64,000 bases of DNA from Parus major (lineage: Eukaryota; Chordata; Aves; Passeriformes; Paridae), in contig NC_031770.1 in NCBI RefSeq assembly GCF_001522545.3, positions 106,804,130-106,868,129 of the forward strand, in the 5' to 3' direction. A program made the translations under genes and the position numbers. Under the pieces are notes generated by a model, which searched no databases, was not told the DNA's origin, and saw nothing but the letters and a program-made list of their open reading frames with translations. Of the stretch, positions 1 through 12,449 are shown piece by piece (positions within the stretch are counted from its first letter, which is position 1; every line of letters begins with the position of its first letter).

Positions 1-1626
1 TGCAAAATGTTCTCCCCATCCTTTAACTACCTATAGTAAAATAGACCAAAGATGCAGAGTTGGGTAGGCTGTGGAGTCTTGGGTGAGGGAGAGAACAAAA
101 AGCTCTTTTCAAAAGGAACTAGGTTTAGAAGAAGGAAAAAAATCGATTAATGAAGGATGAAGTGGAAATAAAGAAATTGTGAACTGAATTCAAGGTGGCC
201 TTGTGGTGGGCTCATGCTTCCTTGTCTTCAATGTATGTGTGTAGGTACCAGCCAAAGTATTGATTCCTAATCAAGGGGAACAGAACAGGGGGAGGGAAGC
301 TAAAATGGACTCATTATTTCCCCAGGATCAGGTGCCTTTTTATTTTATCACAAGGGGAAGCTTCTGAAAAGAGGGAGATGAAAACAAATCAAACAACTCC
401 TGATTTGTAAATCACTGATTCACTCTTTCCACATAACAGGGATGCTTCAGATGTTTGAGGTAACAGCAAGAGGAAGAGGCTGCAGTGATGATGAAGATGG
501 AGAATGAACCATGTTGATAGTGTCAGGTTTGCTTGGCTTGATGAGCCTGATGTTCTGTCTTTTACTGAGCTGCACAGTTTCCTTTTTACCAAATGAGCTG
601 TGATGCCAGATGCAGCTGGTCAGCATGACATGAAATTTGCTAAATGACTGATCTGATGAGTAATCAAGGAAGCTGCTGGATTGTGCTGGAAAGCAGGTGG
701 GAGATGTTTTTTTGTAGTACCACATGTAGTGGGCTCAGATTCTGAAAACCTCTCCCACCATTCATGAGTTGCTAAAACCATCCCAGAGCAGTAAAGAGTA
801 GCACTCTGCTACTCAAAGGACACTACCACCCCTTCCTTCTGAGACCTTGAGGAAGTCTGCATTGCCAGTGGACAACACGTTTTTCCTGGAGCTTCTGGAT
901 TTACAGAATTACAGGCAGCCCTGTGACATGAAGGCATTCAGAAAATTGAGTGTGGACATAATTCCATCCTCCAAATCTGTTCATCTGATGAACTGCTGTC
1001 TTTTACAAGCCTTATCTAACCCTATTGTGGGGACAAATAGACAGAACTGAACTAGAAGAAAATTTGAAATTTACTGGGAAGGTGTGAACCATGGTTTCCT
1101 CCTTCCGCAGGGACAACTGCTGCTGCTCAGTGCTGCAGAGTAATCCTTTTCCTCCCACTCCTAGGAAGGCAGGATCAGGAACAGTGAACATGCTTTGCAT
1201 CTCTGCCAGGGATGAGGAAACAAAGGGGAATAACAATAATTCCCTCCAGCACTGCAGCTTCTCATCTCTGTTTATCAAGGCTGTGGTATCAGATGAGATG
1301 TCCCTTACCTGCCTTTTGAGGTAAACACAGTCTTGGGGACACACATTCCTTCTAAGCTTCATTTGCCCCACTGCTTTAAGGGTTAATGATTACTGCAACC
1401 CTGTCTTTGCTCCATGGCAATACAGACTATTGTGATATCCTGCTCATAGCTCCTAACACTGTTCCCCTGCAGCTGTGAAACCCATAACCCTTTCTCACAC
1501 TGGCTTTCATGTCAGTCTATCTTGACTCCAGTCTCTCAGAGTTTCTTTGTATTTCTGTATTCCAGCTTCTCTCCATTGCCATCTTTCTGCTCAGGTTTTG
1601 TTCTCCTTGCAGAACTCCTCCATTTC
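1..1626. other. unique noncoding DNA, no gene seen
   Basis: No recognisable exon, RNA gene or repeat family is visible on either strand. Open frames of up to about 119 codons (minus strand, 1012-1371) overlap frames on the other strand and show no known domain. I read the stretch as intergenic or intronic DNA. Confidence 0.6.
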
Positions 1627-2110
1627 TCACAGAATATGGTGAGTTGGAGACTCCACTGAGTCCAACTCCTGGCCCTGCACAGGACCATCCCCAAGAGTCA
1701 CACCCTGTACCTGAGAGCATCGTCCAAACACTCCTTGAACTCTGTCAGGCTGCTGCTGTGACCACTTCCCTGGGGAGCCTGTTCCAGTGCCCAGCCACTC
1801 TCTGGGGGCAGAACCTTTTCTTAACAGCCAAACTAAACCTCCCCTGACACAGGACATTCTTTTGAGTCTCATCACTGGTCACCACAGAGAAGGGAGCAGT
1901 GCCTGCCCCTCTGCTTCTCCTCACCAGGATGCTCTAACTGCAATGAGGTCTCCCCTCAGTCTCCTCTTTTCCAGGCTCAGCAGACCAAGTGATCTCAGCT
2001 GCTTCCACTCAAGGTCCTTCACCATCTTCACTGTCCTCCTTTGGATGCTCTCTAATAGCTTAATGACTTTTTTGTATTGTGGTGCCCAGAACTGCACACA
2101 TTGTGGCATT
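1627..2110 (-). mobile_element. CR1 LINE fragment, 5'-truncated, with ORF2 C-terminus and 3' UTR
   Basis: Read on the minus strand, this is the 3' part of an avian CR1 retroposon. The plus strand begins with the reversed CR1 3' end (a 'gagttggaga' block followed by 'gagtccaactcctggccctg'-like text). It continues through the 3' UTR and then into the end of ORF2 at 1921-2109. CR1 elements copy themselves by target-primed reverse transcription and are usually 5'-truncated like this one. Many substitutions suggest an old, inactive copy. The outer edges are approximate. Confidence 0.85.
1921..2109 (-). pseudogene. CR1 ORF2 reverse-transcriptase C-terminal remnant
   Basis: The minus-strand translation of 62 residues carries hallmarks of the CR1 ORF2 C-terminus: [11 protein letters not shown] near the start, a QRRTVKMVK block near residue 25, and [14 protein letters not shown] near the end. 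In the family this region follows the reverse-transcriptase domain and precedes the stop codon and 3' UTR. The segment between the QRR block and SLEKRR is about four residues shorter than I expect, so a small in-frame deletion is likely. The upstream endonuclease and catalytic polymerase parts are absent. It is a dead relic, not a host gene. Confidence 0.8.
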
Positions 2111-2625
2111 GATTTGTTTGTGTTACTGTTGTTCCTGTTCTCACCTTTCAGTTTCTTTCTATATTACTTAGATCAGAAGTTCCTTGTTCTTTTCATCTGT
2201 GCTTAGCATGGCAGGCGTGGATCCCCTTTCATCTCTTCTCACTTTTGTAGTAAAACTCTTTCATTCTTAGGTGAGAAGTTTGGGCAAGGAAGGATTGGAG
2301 TCTGCAGTAGCAAGAACTGTCCTCCTGCATACGTGGGGGCTTTCAGGACCAGCTTCCAGAGCCAGAGCAAAATTTTGTCTCTTTAAACTGCCTTCACCTA
2401 GTTTAAATGGAGCACATTCACATGACACTCTTCATCCCAAGAGCATTTGTAGCATTTCTTCAGAGGCCTGTCTGTTATGCCAGTGTATCTCTGAAATTGT
2501 CCTACTAATATCAGCTGAGCTAAAATTCAACAAAACTAGATCAGGGACAGAACGTGCAAAAATAGTTTGCCACAACTTTGCAGTTGGATATTTACAGTTC
2601 TCTGGAAACCTCATCCTAATTCATG
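2111..2625. other. unique noncoding DNA between two CR1-clade relics
   Basis: Nothing is recognised here. The stretch lies between a minus-strand CR1 and a plus-strand CR1-clade coding relic. An open frame at 2271-2648 matches no family and runs into the second relic in a different reading frame. Confidence 0.5.
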
Positions 2626-2742
2626 GCATCAGTCAAAAAAGCAAATAAAATGTTAGGATGCATTAGAAAAGTAATGAAGAAAGAATCAGAACAGATCATT
2701 ATGCCACTGTATAAATCTATGCCTCGCCCACATCCAGAATAC
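2626..2742 (+). pseudogene. ancient CR1/L3-clade LINE reverse-transcriptase fragment
   Basis: The plus-strand frame starting at 2626 reads 39 codons without a stop. It contains KKANKMLGCIRK followed by MPLYKSMPRPHPEY, which fits the CR1/L3-clade pattern 'KKAN-MLGCI-R ... PLY-ALVRPHLEY' that precedes the CVQFW motif of ORF2. There is no start codon and the frame breaks just after the PHPEY motif. Traces of the following 'LFSLEKRR' region may persist in another frame up to about 2800, which would imply frameshifts. The strand is opposite to the relic at 1921-2109, so this is a separate insertion. Which LINE subfamily it belongs to is uncertain. Confidence 0.75.
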
Positions 2743-5700
2743 CAATGAGCTCATCCTGAAAAGGAGCTGTTTAGACCTGGAAATAGTAGAAAGGTGGGGC
2801 ATGAACATGCCTACAAACAAACAAAAATAATGCTATGGAAGGAGAAAGAAAAAGAGTGAAAATATTTGAAAAAGAAATGGCTGAAAGGAAAATATGATGG
2901 AGGAATCTCCAATAAAGAGTGCTGCAAAAATGTTGAATTGAAAAAGAAAAAACTTTTTTTTTTTAAATTTTCATTAAGGAAAACCTAATAAAATAACAGT
3001 GCTTTTTCACCTAATGCCTAACAAAATCATGGGCCTTACTGCTGGAGAATAATTGGGGTACCAAAGAATGGCCTTGCATGGGTTAAAAATGATTGGGTAA
3101 GGAGAAAAATCTAGCAAGGAGAAAGGGACACTAAAAACTATTAAATGTGATAACAAGAGTGCTCTTACGACCTCATAAATCCCCTAAATTAATCAGAGTT
3201 TGTAGCAGGATTAACTAATTTGCCTGTTCTATTTCACATGTTCACTAAGCATCTGTTATTGAGCATTATGGGTTGTTCTTAGGCAGTTCAGTCTTGACTA
3301 GTGTTGCTATGCTTATGTTACTACAGCCTCATTTTCCAGGTATGAAGAGAAAGTTGTAATCCCAGAAGCAAAACCAGAGACTAACAGTTTCCCAGCCAAA
3401 ACAGAGGTAGAATTAAGACAGTTAGTTTCAGCTGAAAAAATAGGTCCCAAGTCTTTCACTTTAATATTTTAAATTTCAAGCTGCAGCCAAGTAAATGTGT
3501 TTATGGGGGAGTATGGCTAAGGTATACACTATTCCATTATTAATGCATCATTTTTTCATGCTAGGAGGAAAGAAGCACAGAATACTTCTGGAATTTTTAA
3601 TACATAATGGATTTTTATCTTACATATTCCTATATCCATATCTTCCTATACATCCATGCATAGATAGATTTATCTTGTCTTTCTCCTCCTCCTTTCCCCA
3701 GCCCACACCATACACTCTGGAAAGATCCACTTGAGAGGGCTCAGTCAGGTGTTACCCTCAAAGCCCTCTATGTGAAGAGGCAGAGAGAATCCCCTTCAGC
3801 TGAGCAGCAGGGAAAGACTGAATTACCCCATGGATAAGTGCAAGAAGAATGGGTTTGATTGGAACTCATCCTTGCTGTCAGACCCAGGCACCTGCATCAA
3901 ATGGATAAAGATCTTTTGGAACCTTTCAAATCCTTCCTTCATCCCTCCCTTAGCTCCCTCTGGGAATCCAGTACATATTTAGGAGGAATAGTTGAAAAAA
4001 ACAATGCAAATCTATTTGCAAACCACTTGAATTAAGGCGGGGAACCAGGTGCCACCTCCTGTTCCTGCACAGAGATGAGCTGAAGGTGTTCAGTTTAGAC
4101 TCTGTATCTAACTTAAGGCTTTCTGCTGCCCCTTGTTTTGAGACTTTTCACATCTCTAGGATGTAATATGCAGGTGCTAATGGGAAAATCCTTCCCCTCT
4201 AATCAGGAAATAGAGAAGCTTGGAGCCAAGGGGAAGGGAGATTAGTGGGAGTTCTGACACAGATGTAGTAAAGGGAGTGGGTGGTGTTTGATTTTCTGTT
4301 CTTAGACTATTTATTTTTGAGATAAGACAGTAGCTAAGACTAAAATTATATTCTGAGGGGGACTCTGTGTTTCAGCATCTTCATTAGTGCATTGCTTTGG
4401 ATCTAAAACAGGCTGTGGGTGTGGGTGTTTCTTTCCTATTTTAAGTTAGCAAATTCCTCAGGGCCTTCCCTGTTCTGTTTTAAAAATAGCTGATGATTTC
4501 TTAGCAGTGAAGAGCCCTCTGTAATTTACCAACTTCAGAGCCTTTAAGACCCCCAGGAAGTTTTGGGTGTGATCTTTGTTCTGGGACCACTGTGTGGTAA
4601 AGGCCTTGTTTGTGATGCTGCTCTTTGGGACACACTGAACCTGCTGGTAGCACTTGTCAGTAGGAGACTCGTGATTTCTTCTGCCCACTGACAGCACAGT
4701 CAGAAAGGGACTCTGGGTAGCACTGGCTGAACCAGTGTCTTCAAGTACAGCATCCTAACACCCTGATGGACACAGGTTTAGCAGTTCTAGGTGGTGTGAG
4801 AATGGACCTAGCCAGGGTCAGGTCAATATAATTTTTGTGGTTAATGTTGGTGTCTGGGCTGTTACTTAGGTGGGAAAATGAGCATTAGCCCGTAAGTCTG
4901 TTTTTTTCTGTAGTGCTCAACAGCTGAGACTTTCCCTGTGCAGAGAAGGTGGGATGCTCCTAGAAGGAAGCCTGATGGTGCTGTCTGCTTTCCCTGTAGC
5001 ATCTGTCTGAACTACTTGAGTAGCCACACACAGCGTGTGAGACAAGAGATGTTTATGCACATTGGGTAGTGAAAAGGAAAGGAGACTGGTCAGCCTGCTT
5101 GGTTTCACTGATGAAAACAAGTCCTGGAGTCTCCCCTCTGAGATAAACAACACGGTACAGTGACACTGGCCATACTTCTGTTCCATTCTGTGAGGAGCTG
5201 CCTCACCCCCAAAGCACAGCTGAGAAATTACAATCACAGCAGCATATGCAAATCGGTGCACAGATGATCAGATGCCTTCTGATTTCTCTCTTCCAAGGAG
5301 AACAGCTTTTATTATCAATCCATTAAAATAGGACGGGCTCATCGAGGTCTCTTGCTGGAACATGTTGCTGGAATCCTGCATGGTTTATGGATCAACAACA
5401 GGATCATTTATTGTGGAGACAGAGCTGCAGTTTGTGCTCATTAAGTCCATATCCTGAGCACCTTCATGAGTGAATAGGGGCAGCTATTGTTTCCATGCTG
5501 TGGTCTCTTTACAGGAGTAAATGGCTCAATTAGGTTACATCTTTTATTTCTCTGATCAAAAGCAACGGTCCACAAAACACAATAATGGCCTTAAGCCTTT
5601 CAGCTTGAAAATTTATCCACATATGAATAATAAGAGAGAGAAAACCATTTTATAAAAAAAATAAATTTATATTCAGTGTCTGAAAAATTAAACCAATTTT

Positions 5701-8700
5701 CACGCACCTGCAGCTGAGCTGGGTGATCTCAGCTCATGATTTCAGTCTAGCATTTGGGAAGATGGATGCACCACAGGATCTGCACCCACTCTGGCATTAG
5801 CCCTTGGAATCTTTTGAGAAGAACAACTTGAGCACTTTTCCAGGTGCTCTGGTACGTGAATGCTGCAGGAAGCTTGTGCACACAAATTCATTTTTGCTTC
5901 TGGTCCTGCAAGCCCAGCCTGCCATCTGGTTTCAGTGTAGTTATTTACTGCATAACTAGTCAGAGATCACTGCTACATGGAACAATACCATGTGAAAGCA
6001 AACACAGCCTTGGCTTTGTTTCACAATCCACAGCTATAGGATATGCAGATCTATAGTGCAGAAATCCCTCCCTCTTTAAAGGGGAACGCTGCTCCCCTCA
6101 CGTATCTTCAGTCTTTTCCCAGCTGTAAATATGAGTTCCTGCTTTTTTGATCCCACTGCTGTCACCAAAGTGACCACTCTGCACTGTAGGGTTTTTACCC
6201 CTCCTTGGTCCCTATTTTGAGGGGGAGATGCCTTTTCTCTGACTGCCCTTGCTGTGTTAATCTTTCCCTTTCCATGACCCTGACCCATTTTTAGGATGGG
6301 TAATAGCTGTCTCCATTTGAGAAAACCTCTCAAGACTGACATGCTTTGAGAGCAGAGCCCTTCTAATTACATTCCTCACAGGATAACCATCCTGAAGGAG
6401 TTGCATAATCCTCCCTTGCACTGTCCTGATGATGAGCTGCAAATTGACACTATGTAAAAATAGTCGAAGCTTGGCCTCCTTTCTTCTTTTGAAACTGTTT
6501 TAGAGAGCTTCTCTCTCTTCAGAGCATCACTTACAGATTTGGTTATTTGCATGTGGTGTGACTTCCTTTAAATCCTGTTTTATTCATATCTCTCTCTCTT
6601 TTCCCTTTGCATGCCTGTAGTGTTATGTCTGGGTTTTACTGTTTTTTAATGTATAGCAAAACCTGTCTGGCTGCAAGTAAAGGATTCTTCATTTGTGTAA
6701 GATTCCTCCATTCAAAACCAGCTCCTGTTTACTGCAGTTTTATCTTATTAATAAAAAACTATGAGCCTTGTAGTGGACCAGGTCAGGAAAGGAGGACTTA
6801 GCTTAATCACATCCTTAAATGTATGTGCAAGATTGTGATGAAGTCAAAGAGCTAAGAGGAAGAAAAACTAAATAGCAGGGCTAAAATTTTGAGAAAGAGT
6901 TGAAGGAATAGAGATAGTATTTGACTGATACCATGATGAAAATCTTTTCTTGGAGTGAGTGTTCAAAATGATTGTTGAAAATACTCTGCAAATTGATGAG
7001 TTTCTGTCAGGAAATCCAACTAGTTATGACTGATAATAATGAAAATGTGAATCACTTTATAATTTCATATCACAGACTTCATTCATACAGTCTGAGCAAG
7101 CTGAATCTTTTTTTCATTCCTTTTGCATGCTCACACTTTTTAGAATAACAAAGACCATAGAAATGTCTGGATAAGTAGACACTGAGCTAATTAAATCTGC
7201 GAACAAGATCAGAAATGCATTTGTGAGAGATTCTGTGTAAGCACAGAGGATGAAAACGTCTTTGCCCTGACATGAAATCAACCTCCAATTAAATGGATAA
7301 GATAAAGCAATAAGTGGAGAAGAGGTAAATTGCAACTTTCACTTCTTACAAATTATGAATTGGAAGATTTATCTGAATGACTCAGATAAACAGTTGAGTC
7401 AGATTAGTTTAATAAATCCCCTTACATCAGCTGAGTCTCATTAATTTATTCTTCTGCTCATTAGAGACAGCACTAAGTGGGCAGGTTTGCCATTATTTAG
7501 CCATTTGCATGGGGACACACTTAATGTTCCTCAGCAAATGTCTGCTGACACCACCTGGGAGCAATGTTGGGATCATGCCTGGGGACTGTGATCAGAAGTG
7601 AATGAACAAAAGCTGATCAACTGAAACAAGTAAAGAAAAGAATGAGAATATCCCCTTTATTTTTTTTTATATTTTTTTTTCTCCCTAGAGGACTTAATGT
7701 GACATTGAGGTCAGGTGAATGAAATAGAAGTGAAAAGGTCCTTTACTTCCTGAGATACCAAGATGTTCTATGGTACCCGGAGGCTTGTGCTGTTCTGGGA
7801 GACATTCTCACTGGATAGAATGAGGAAGAATGATCTGATTTGTATTACATCTCCCAAGCCTCCCCAGTCCTTGCTTGCAATATGAAACTTGTGTTCTTTC
7901 TTCTTTTCCTGTTAGGTCTTATTTACCTTTTCCCTCTCTTCCCTTAATTTATTATTTTCATTTTCTTGCCCGTTACTGACTGAGTTTTGTAGCAAACCAC
8001 ATCCCAAAAGAAGCAATGTGCAGTGACCTACTCAGTTAGGTACAGATTTGATTCTTCTCAAGGAAAATCAGACATAACCTCATGGTCAATGCTGAGCTGA
8101 AACAATCATTAAAATGTGAGATTGTGTTTATGGCACTGGAGATGATGTGGTGTGGTTGTTCTCCTCTGCAGTGGAGTAGGATGGAAACAAAATATTTCAT
8201 CCTCTTTTTACTTTTTTATTGTTCTCTGTGACTATGTCCTATCATGCTTTCAGGAAACTAGGATGACATGGTAAACATGAAGGCCCCAGTCTGCCTTAAC
8301 TAACTTTTTCCTTGTTTCTCCCCAAAGAGCAGCTTGGGTGCTGTTGTGCCAGAGGTGGGGAAGCAGAATTGGCTTAAGAACCATTCTTAATGATTTACAT
8401 TTCTGCTTCTGTTTTCAGTAAAAGATGAGTGTTTTTTAATGGCAATTATTTATTGATGGATTCAAAAGCTTCAATGACCAGAACTCCAAGGCAATGATTT
8501 GATCAACTTTAATGCAGCAAGGATGGAAACTCTTGTTTTGGAGGGATGTTTCAACTGTAGACATTTTCAGATTCCTACCACTTCCATTGTGTGCTTCTGC
8601 TGAGTATGTGGGAATACAAAAACACTTATGTATTTGGGTTAATGCTCATTTTCATGAGTCATAATCTATATTTCATACACTGCTGAAGCACTGTATGTGT

Positions 8701-9798
8701 AGATAAGGGCACACTGTCCATGCAGAAAGAACAGCCATGTCTGTTGGTGTTTAACCTTCCTGAAGGTTGCATTTAATATTTAAATTTACTGATCTTTTTT
8801 CTATCATTCAGTGGGAGGTATTTATTCTCTAATCAACCATATGATCCTTCAAGTTGTCTCTTCAATGTTGAGAATAGAAAATGAGGGATTAATTTCTTTA
8901 CTAAAGGGGAATTTTGAGTTCTGCGTCTCGAGGCTCTTTAAAGCAGAAGCCACAGGCGAGTAAAACACGCTCATCCTCCTCTGTCTTTTGTGCTGATCCG
9001 AAGAATGGAGGAGGTTTATTGATGGGAAAGCAGTTTGGAGGAAGATAGGATAAAATTGATCAGATATGAATGATGCTGCAGGAGCTTTAGCAAACGAGCA
9101 GGAACAGAAAGAATACAGAAATGAAAGAGAGAGCGAACTTCTTAAAGATCATATTTCACAGTTCTTTATAGCTGGCTGTTCTCTGTTCTATATGTATTGG
9201 GGAAGGAAAAATATAAAAACTGCAAGTACAGCGATAAATACTTCTCTGTGGTGCAAATGACTTCATAAATACTGAACTTGCACTTGTGTTTTATCATCCT
9301 TTCACCAGGCACCCATGGTGTGCTATTTATAGCTGAGTAATTCACAGTAGACTGTCAATTATCATATAGGGAATTTCCTGACTGTTGGTTGGAGGGCAGT
9401 GGAATTCCCAGCTGAATGGCAGCATTTGATGTAACATTATGGCACACTAGAAAATGTGATTTCATTGCAGGTTGCCTATGGCTGGGATGGAAATGTTAAG
9501 ATAAGAGGGCACCAACAGCTTTTTAGCTTTCCTCCTTGGTGCCAAAACACAGCTATAATGAGTGCAGGAAAAAACCTCCACTCTCTCTTCAGCAACATTT
9601 GCTTCAGTCACATTTTTGCCGTCCTTTATTGCTGGAAGTACAAAAATGTGAGACATAGCCAAGGTATAATGCTGAGGAAATATGAACTTTTTCAGCTTGC
9701 AGAGCATTACTGGCTCTGTTCTAGCCAGTTCAGTATATAAATAGATGAAGGCAAGATTTCTTCTGCCCCTCTCAGTGTACATATATCATTTTTAAAAC
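2743..9798. other. long unique noncoding stretch (about 7 kb)
   Basis: No gene, RNA gene or LINE is recognised. The content is AT-rich unique sequence with short A- or T-runs (for example near 2952 and 7660-7680). There is a motif-dense AP-1-like cluster at 7378-7440. A segment around 5281-5640 is complex and non-repetitive and could be a conserved element, but sequence alone cannot show that. Open frames here are short and unrelated to known families. Confidence 0.55.
7378..7440. promoter_or_regulatory. cluster of AP-1/MAF-like motifs (candidate enhancer core)
   Basis: TGACTCA lies at 7378-7384 and TGAGTCA at 7395-7401. A third, one-mismatch TGAGTCT lies at 7432-7438 and overlaps an E-box CAGCTG at 7428-7433. 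Two perfect AP-1 heptamers 17 bp apart plus a near match is denser than casual expectation. Function is inference and no adjacent promoter was seen. Confidence 0.3.
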
Positions 9799-10287
9799 CA
9801 CAGAATAATAGAACAGTTTGAGTTGGAAGGGACCTTAAAGATCAACCCTAATTCCAGCCCCTCTGCCTAAATCAGGTTGCTCAGGACCCCATCCAGCCTG
9901 ACTTGAACACTTCCAGGCCATCCAGAACTTCTCTGGATAACCTGTGATGCTCCCTTTACTGCACTCACAGTAAAGAATTTCTTCCTGACATGTCCTCTTT
10001 CACTTTAAAGTTGTTCCCCCTTGTCCTGTCACTCCATGCTCTCATCAAAGGTCTCTTTCCAGCTCTTTTGGAGCCCTTTTAGGTACTGGAAGGGGCTTAA
10101 AGGTTTCAACCTTCAGGGCTGAACAACCCCAACTCTCTCAGCCTGTCTCCACAGGAGAGGCTCCAGCAAGTGTTCATTGATGGGTCATGCTGAGCTTCTC
10201 ATCCCCAACACCCCCAAGTCCTTCTCCTGAGGGCTGCTCTCAGTCCATTTCCACCCAGCCTGTATTTGTGCTCAGGACTGCCCTGAC
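9799..10287 (-). mobile_element. CR1 LINE fragment with internal deletion
   Basis: The plus strand reads the reverse complement of a CR1. It starts at the 3' end (CACAGAATAATAGAACAG, then the 'gttggaagggacctt' block). It passes the 'cactcacagtaaagaatttc' block and the 'ctgaacaaccccaactctct' block, and reaches about 10169. It then jumps to a block ('gagcttctcatcc', 'cacccccaagtccttctcct') that in avian CR1 lies further upstream. The order is collinear, so an internal deletion of the intervening ORF2 sequence is the simplest reading. The copy is 5'-truncated near 10287. Confidence 0.85.
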
Positions 10288-10848
10288 AAAGATGTAACTT
10301 TATAAAATCTGCCAGAACAACCACTAGCAATCTACCCATGACATCCATGCAACGAGATGTCTGCATAACCTGGCTCAATGTCTCTAGTAGGCCATTAATT
10401 TCTGCTGTTCTGCTGGTGCTGGGCTTCAAATATTAATTAAATTTTACTTTTTGTTGCACAGAACCTTTAAGGAAGGTTCCATCTTCTCTTCATTATTCTC
10501 TTCATCTCTTGGAAGAACCATCTCTACTTCATCTAAGAGACAGAGTCTGGGTTTCCACCAGCAGCTAAGAGGGCAGTCCCTGGCCAAACACTCACTGCTG
10601 AATATTCACATTTGTTTTCCTTCCTGCTTTTCATCTGGTATTGTGTAAGATAGCTTTTTTGCATTTTTTTGGAAGCATGTATCCACAGTACTTCACTTCC
10701 CATCAACCTGTTCATCTGCATTTCACTATTCCCTATAAAATGTGAAAATCAGAACTATACAGTAACATTCTGGTCTCAGTGTTGCCAATGACATATGAAT
10801 AATTAACTTTTCCTTCCCAGCTTTCCTTTTTGCTCCATGAACACCCAT

Positions 10849-10889
10849 GAACTCCTAAATACTCCACATCCAGAACTCCTAAATACTCC
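10849..10889. repeat. 17-bp direct repeat, two copies at 24-bp spacing
   Basis: GAACTCCTAAATACTCC occurs at 10849-10865 and again at 10873-10889 with no mismatch. This is a small local duplication in otherwise unique DNA. Confidence 0.85.
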
Positions 10890-12425
10890 TGTGTCTCCAG
10901 AGGCCCTGATCTGCATTTCAGCCCTTGCTTGTGGAGATACATTGTGACAATTAAAAAAACCAGGAAATTTTAAAAATATTGTAATCAAGATCCCTGGTTT
11001 TGCCTACTCTCCATTTGTAAATGGAGATTTACAGTTTTGCCTATTCTTATTGAATTTACTAGCAGATATTTTTACTGTCCCAGTGAATGTGTCATCCCAA
11101 TCTCATAAAAAAGGACAGCTAATCTCTTTATTTAATGATTTCACATTAGTGGCTATTTTTGAGATTGGGTCGTTGTCTAATCTGTTTAAACTGGAATTTA
11201 TTACTAATGTAATGTTCTAATATTCTCATCAGATTGTTCTGTGCTCAGTCAAATGTATTGTAGAAATCTAAGCACATTATATCTCTACTGTCTCCTTTAT
11301 CAGCTGAACTTGTAGTGTCCTGAAGGATGTAATCAGGATTATGTTGTGTGATTTATTTTTCAAAAGACACTGTTGAGAGAGAGTATTTATATCCCTGTTC
11401 CTTACTTCTCTCTTAGATAAATGAATGCTCAGTCATGTTTTCCATTAGTTTATTGGGGGTTATAGGAAGTTTCTTGGGGTTTTTTTTGTCATCCCTGCTC
11501 ACTTTCTGAAAATGTAGACGTTTTAGTTTCTCCATCATCCTGGACTCTGCTCATACCAGGTATACTGAAAATAGACAGCAGCTCTGCACAAAACTCTGAG
11601 CCAATTTTTTTATTTTATTTTTTTTAGGGGGGTGTGTGGGTTTTTTTGTTCTACTTGTTTTTGGGGTTTTTTTGTTTTTTTTTTGTTTTTCCCTCAGGTG
11701 GAAACTGTTTTGTTTTGCTACAGAATTTTTTTTTCTTATAGTCATGGTACAATACATTCCTGAGTAATTTATGGACTAGATAATACTTTGTCATGCTAAA
11801 GTGATAAGTGTTCTGCTTCTTTCAAAATACAAACTAGAATAAGTTTTTGAATACATTTAACATCTCTGCTTCATTGCATATCTGACTGCTTACCTACTTT
11901 TTTAGTGTTTTCTTCCTAATGCATTTGTGTATTTTTAGCCCTGCAAGCAATTCTTTTAACCCAAATATAACTTTGTTCAATTTTCTGGATTTGAGAAACA
12001 ACACAAATTAAGTATTAACCTTTCCTTTATACATGTACATGTCAAGACAGATTGTAGCACCAGTACTTCTATTTCTGTCTCTGTGTCCATCTAACTCACT
12101 CGCAGTAATAAATCCAACAGTTCCCTTTACTGTGCTCTAAAATCAGTGATGGCCAAAGGTGTTTTTCAGAATTGTGGTATAAATCCTTTTTGGCCTTTTG
12201 GGCACCTATTTGCAGTGTTTTTTTTCCTGATTTCCGCACTAATTTTCTTCCTAAACATATATATTCCAACTGGTAGCAGTATTCTTTATTTTCATATTAA
12301 TTCATGCTATCATGAATATTTCATATTAATTTTATTTTTATTTTAGTCGTGTGATTTGAGGAAGGCTCGTGGTTGTGAGTGGTCTCTTGTTGGTTTTTGT
12401 CCTTCTGGAATGCTGACTTTTCATA

Positions 12426-12449
12426 CCTCAGGTCTTCTGCAACCTGAGG
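12426..12449. repeat. 8-bp perfect inverted repeat
   Basis: CCTCAGGT (12426-12433) and ACCTGAGG (12442-12449) are exact reverse complements around an 8-nt spacer. It could be a small hairpin or a spaced palindromic binding site, and it may be coincidental. Confidence 0.6.

Noticed and set aside
11605..11690. G-runs in a T-rich tract as a G-quadruplex
   Set aside because: Only three separated G-runs (six, three and four) are present. A fourth run would require splitting one run with no loop, so it is weak.
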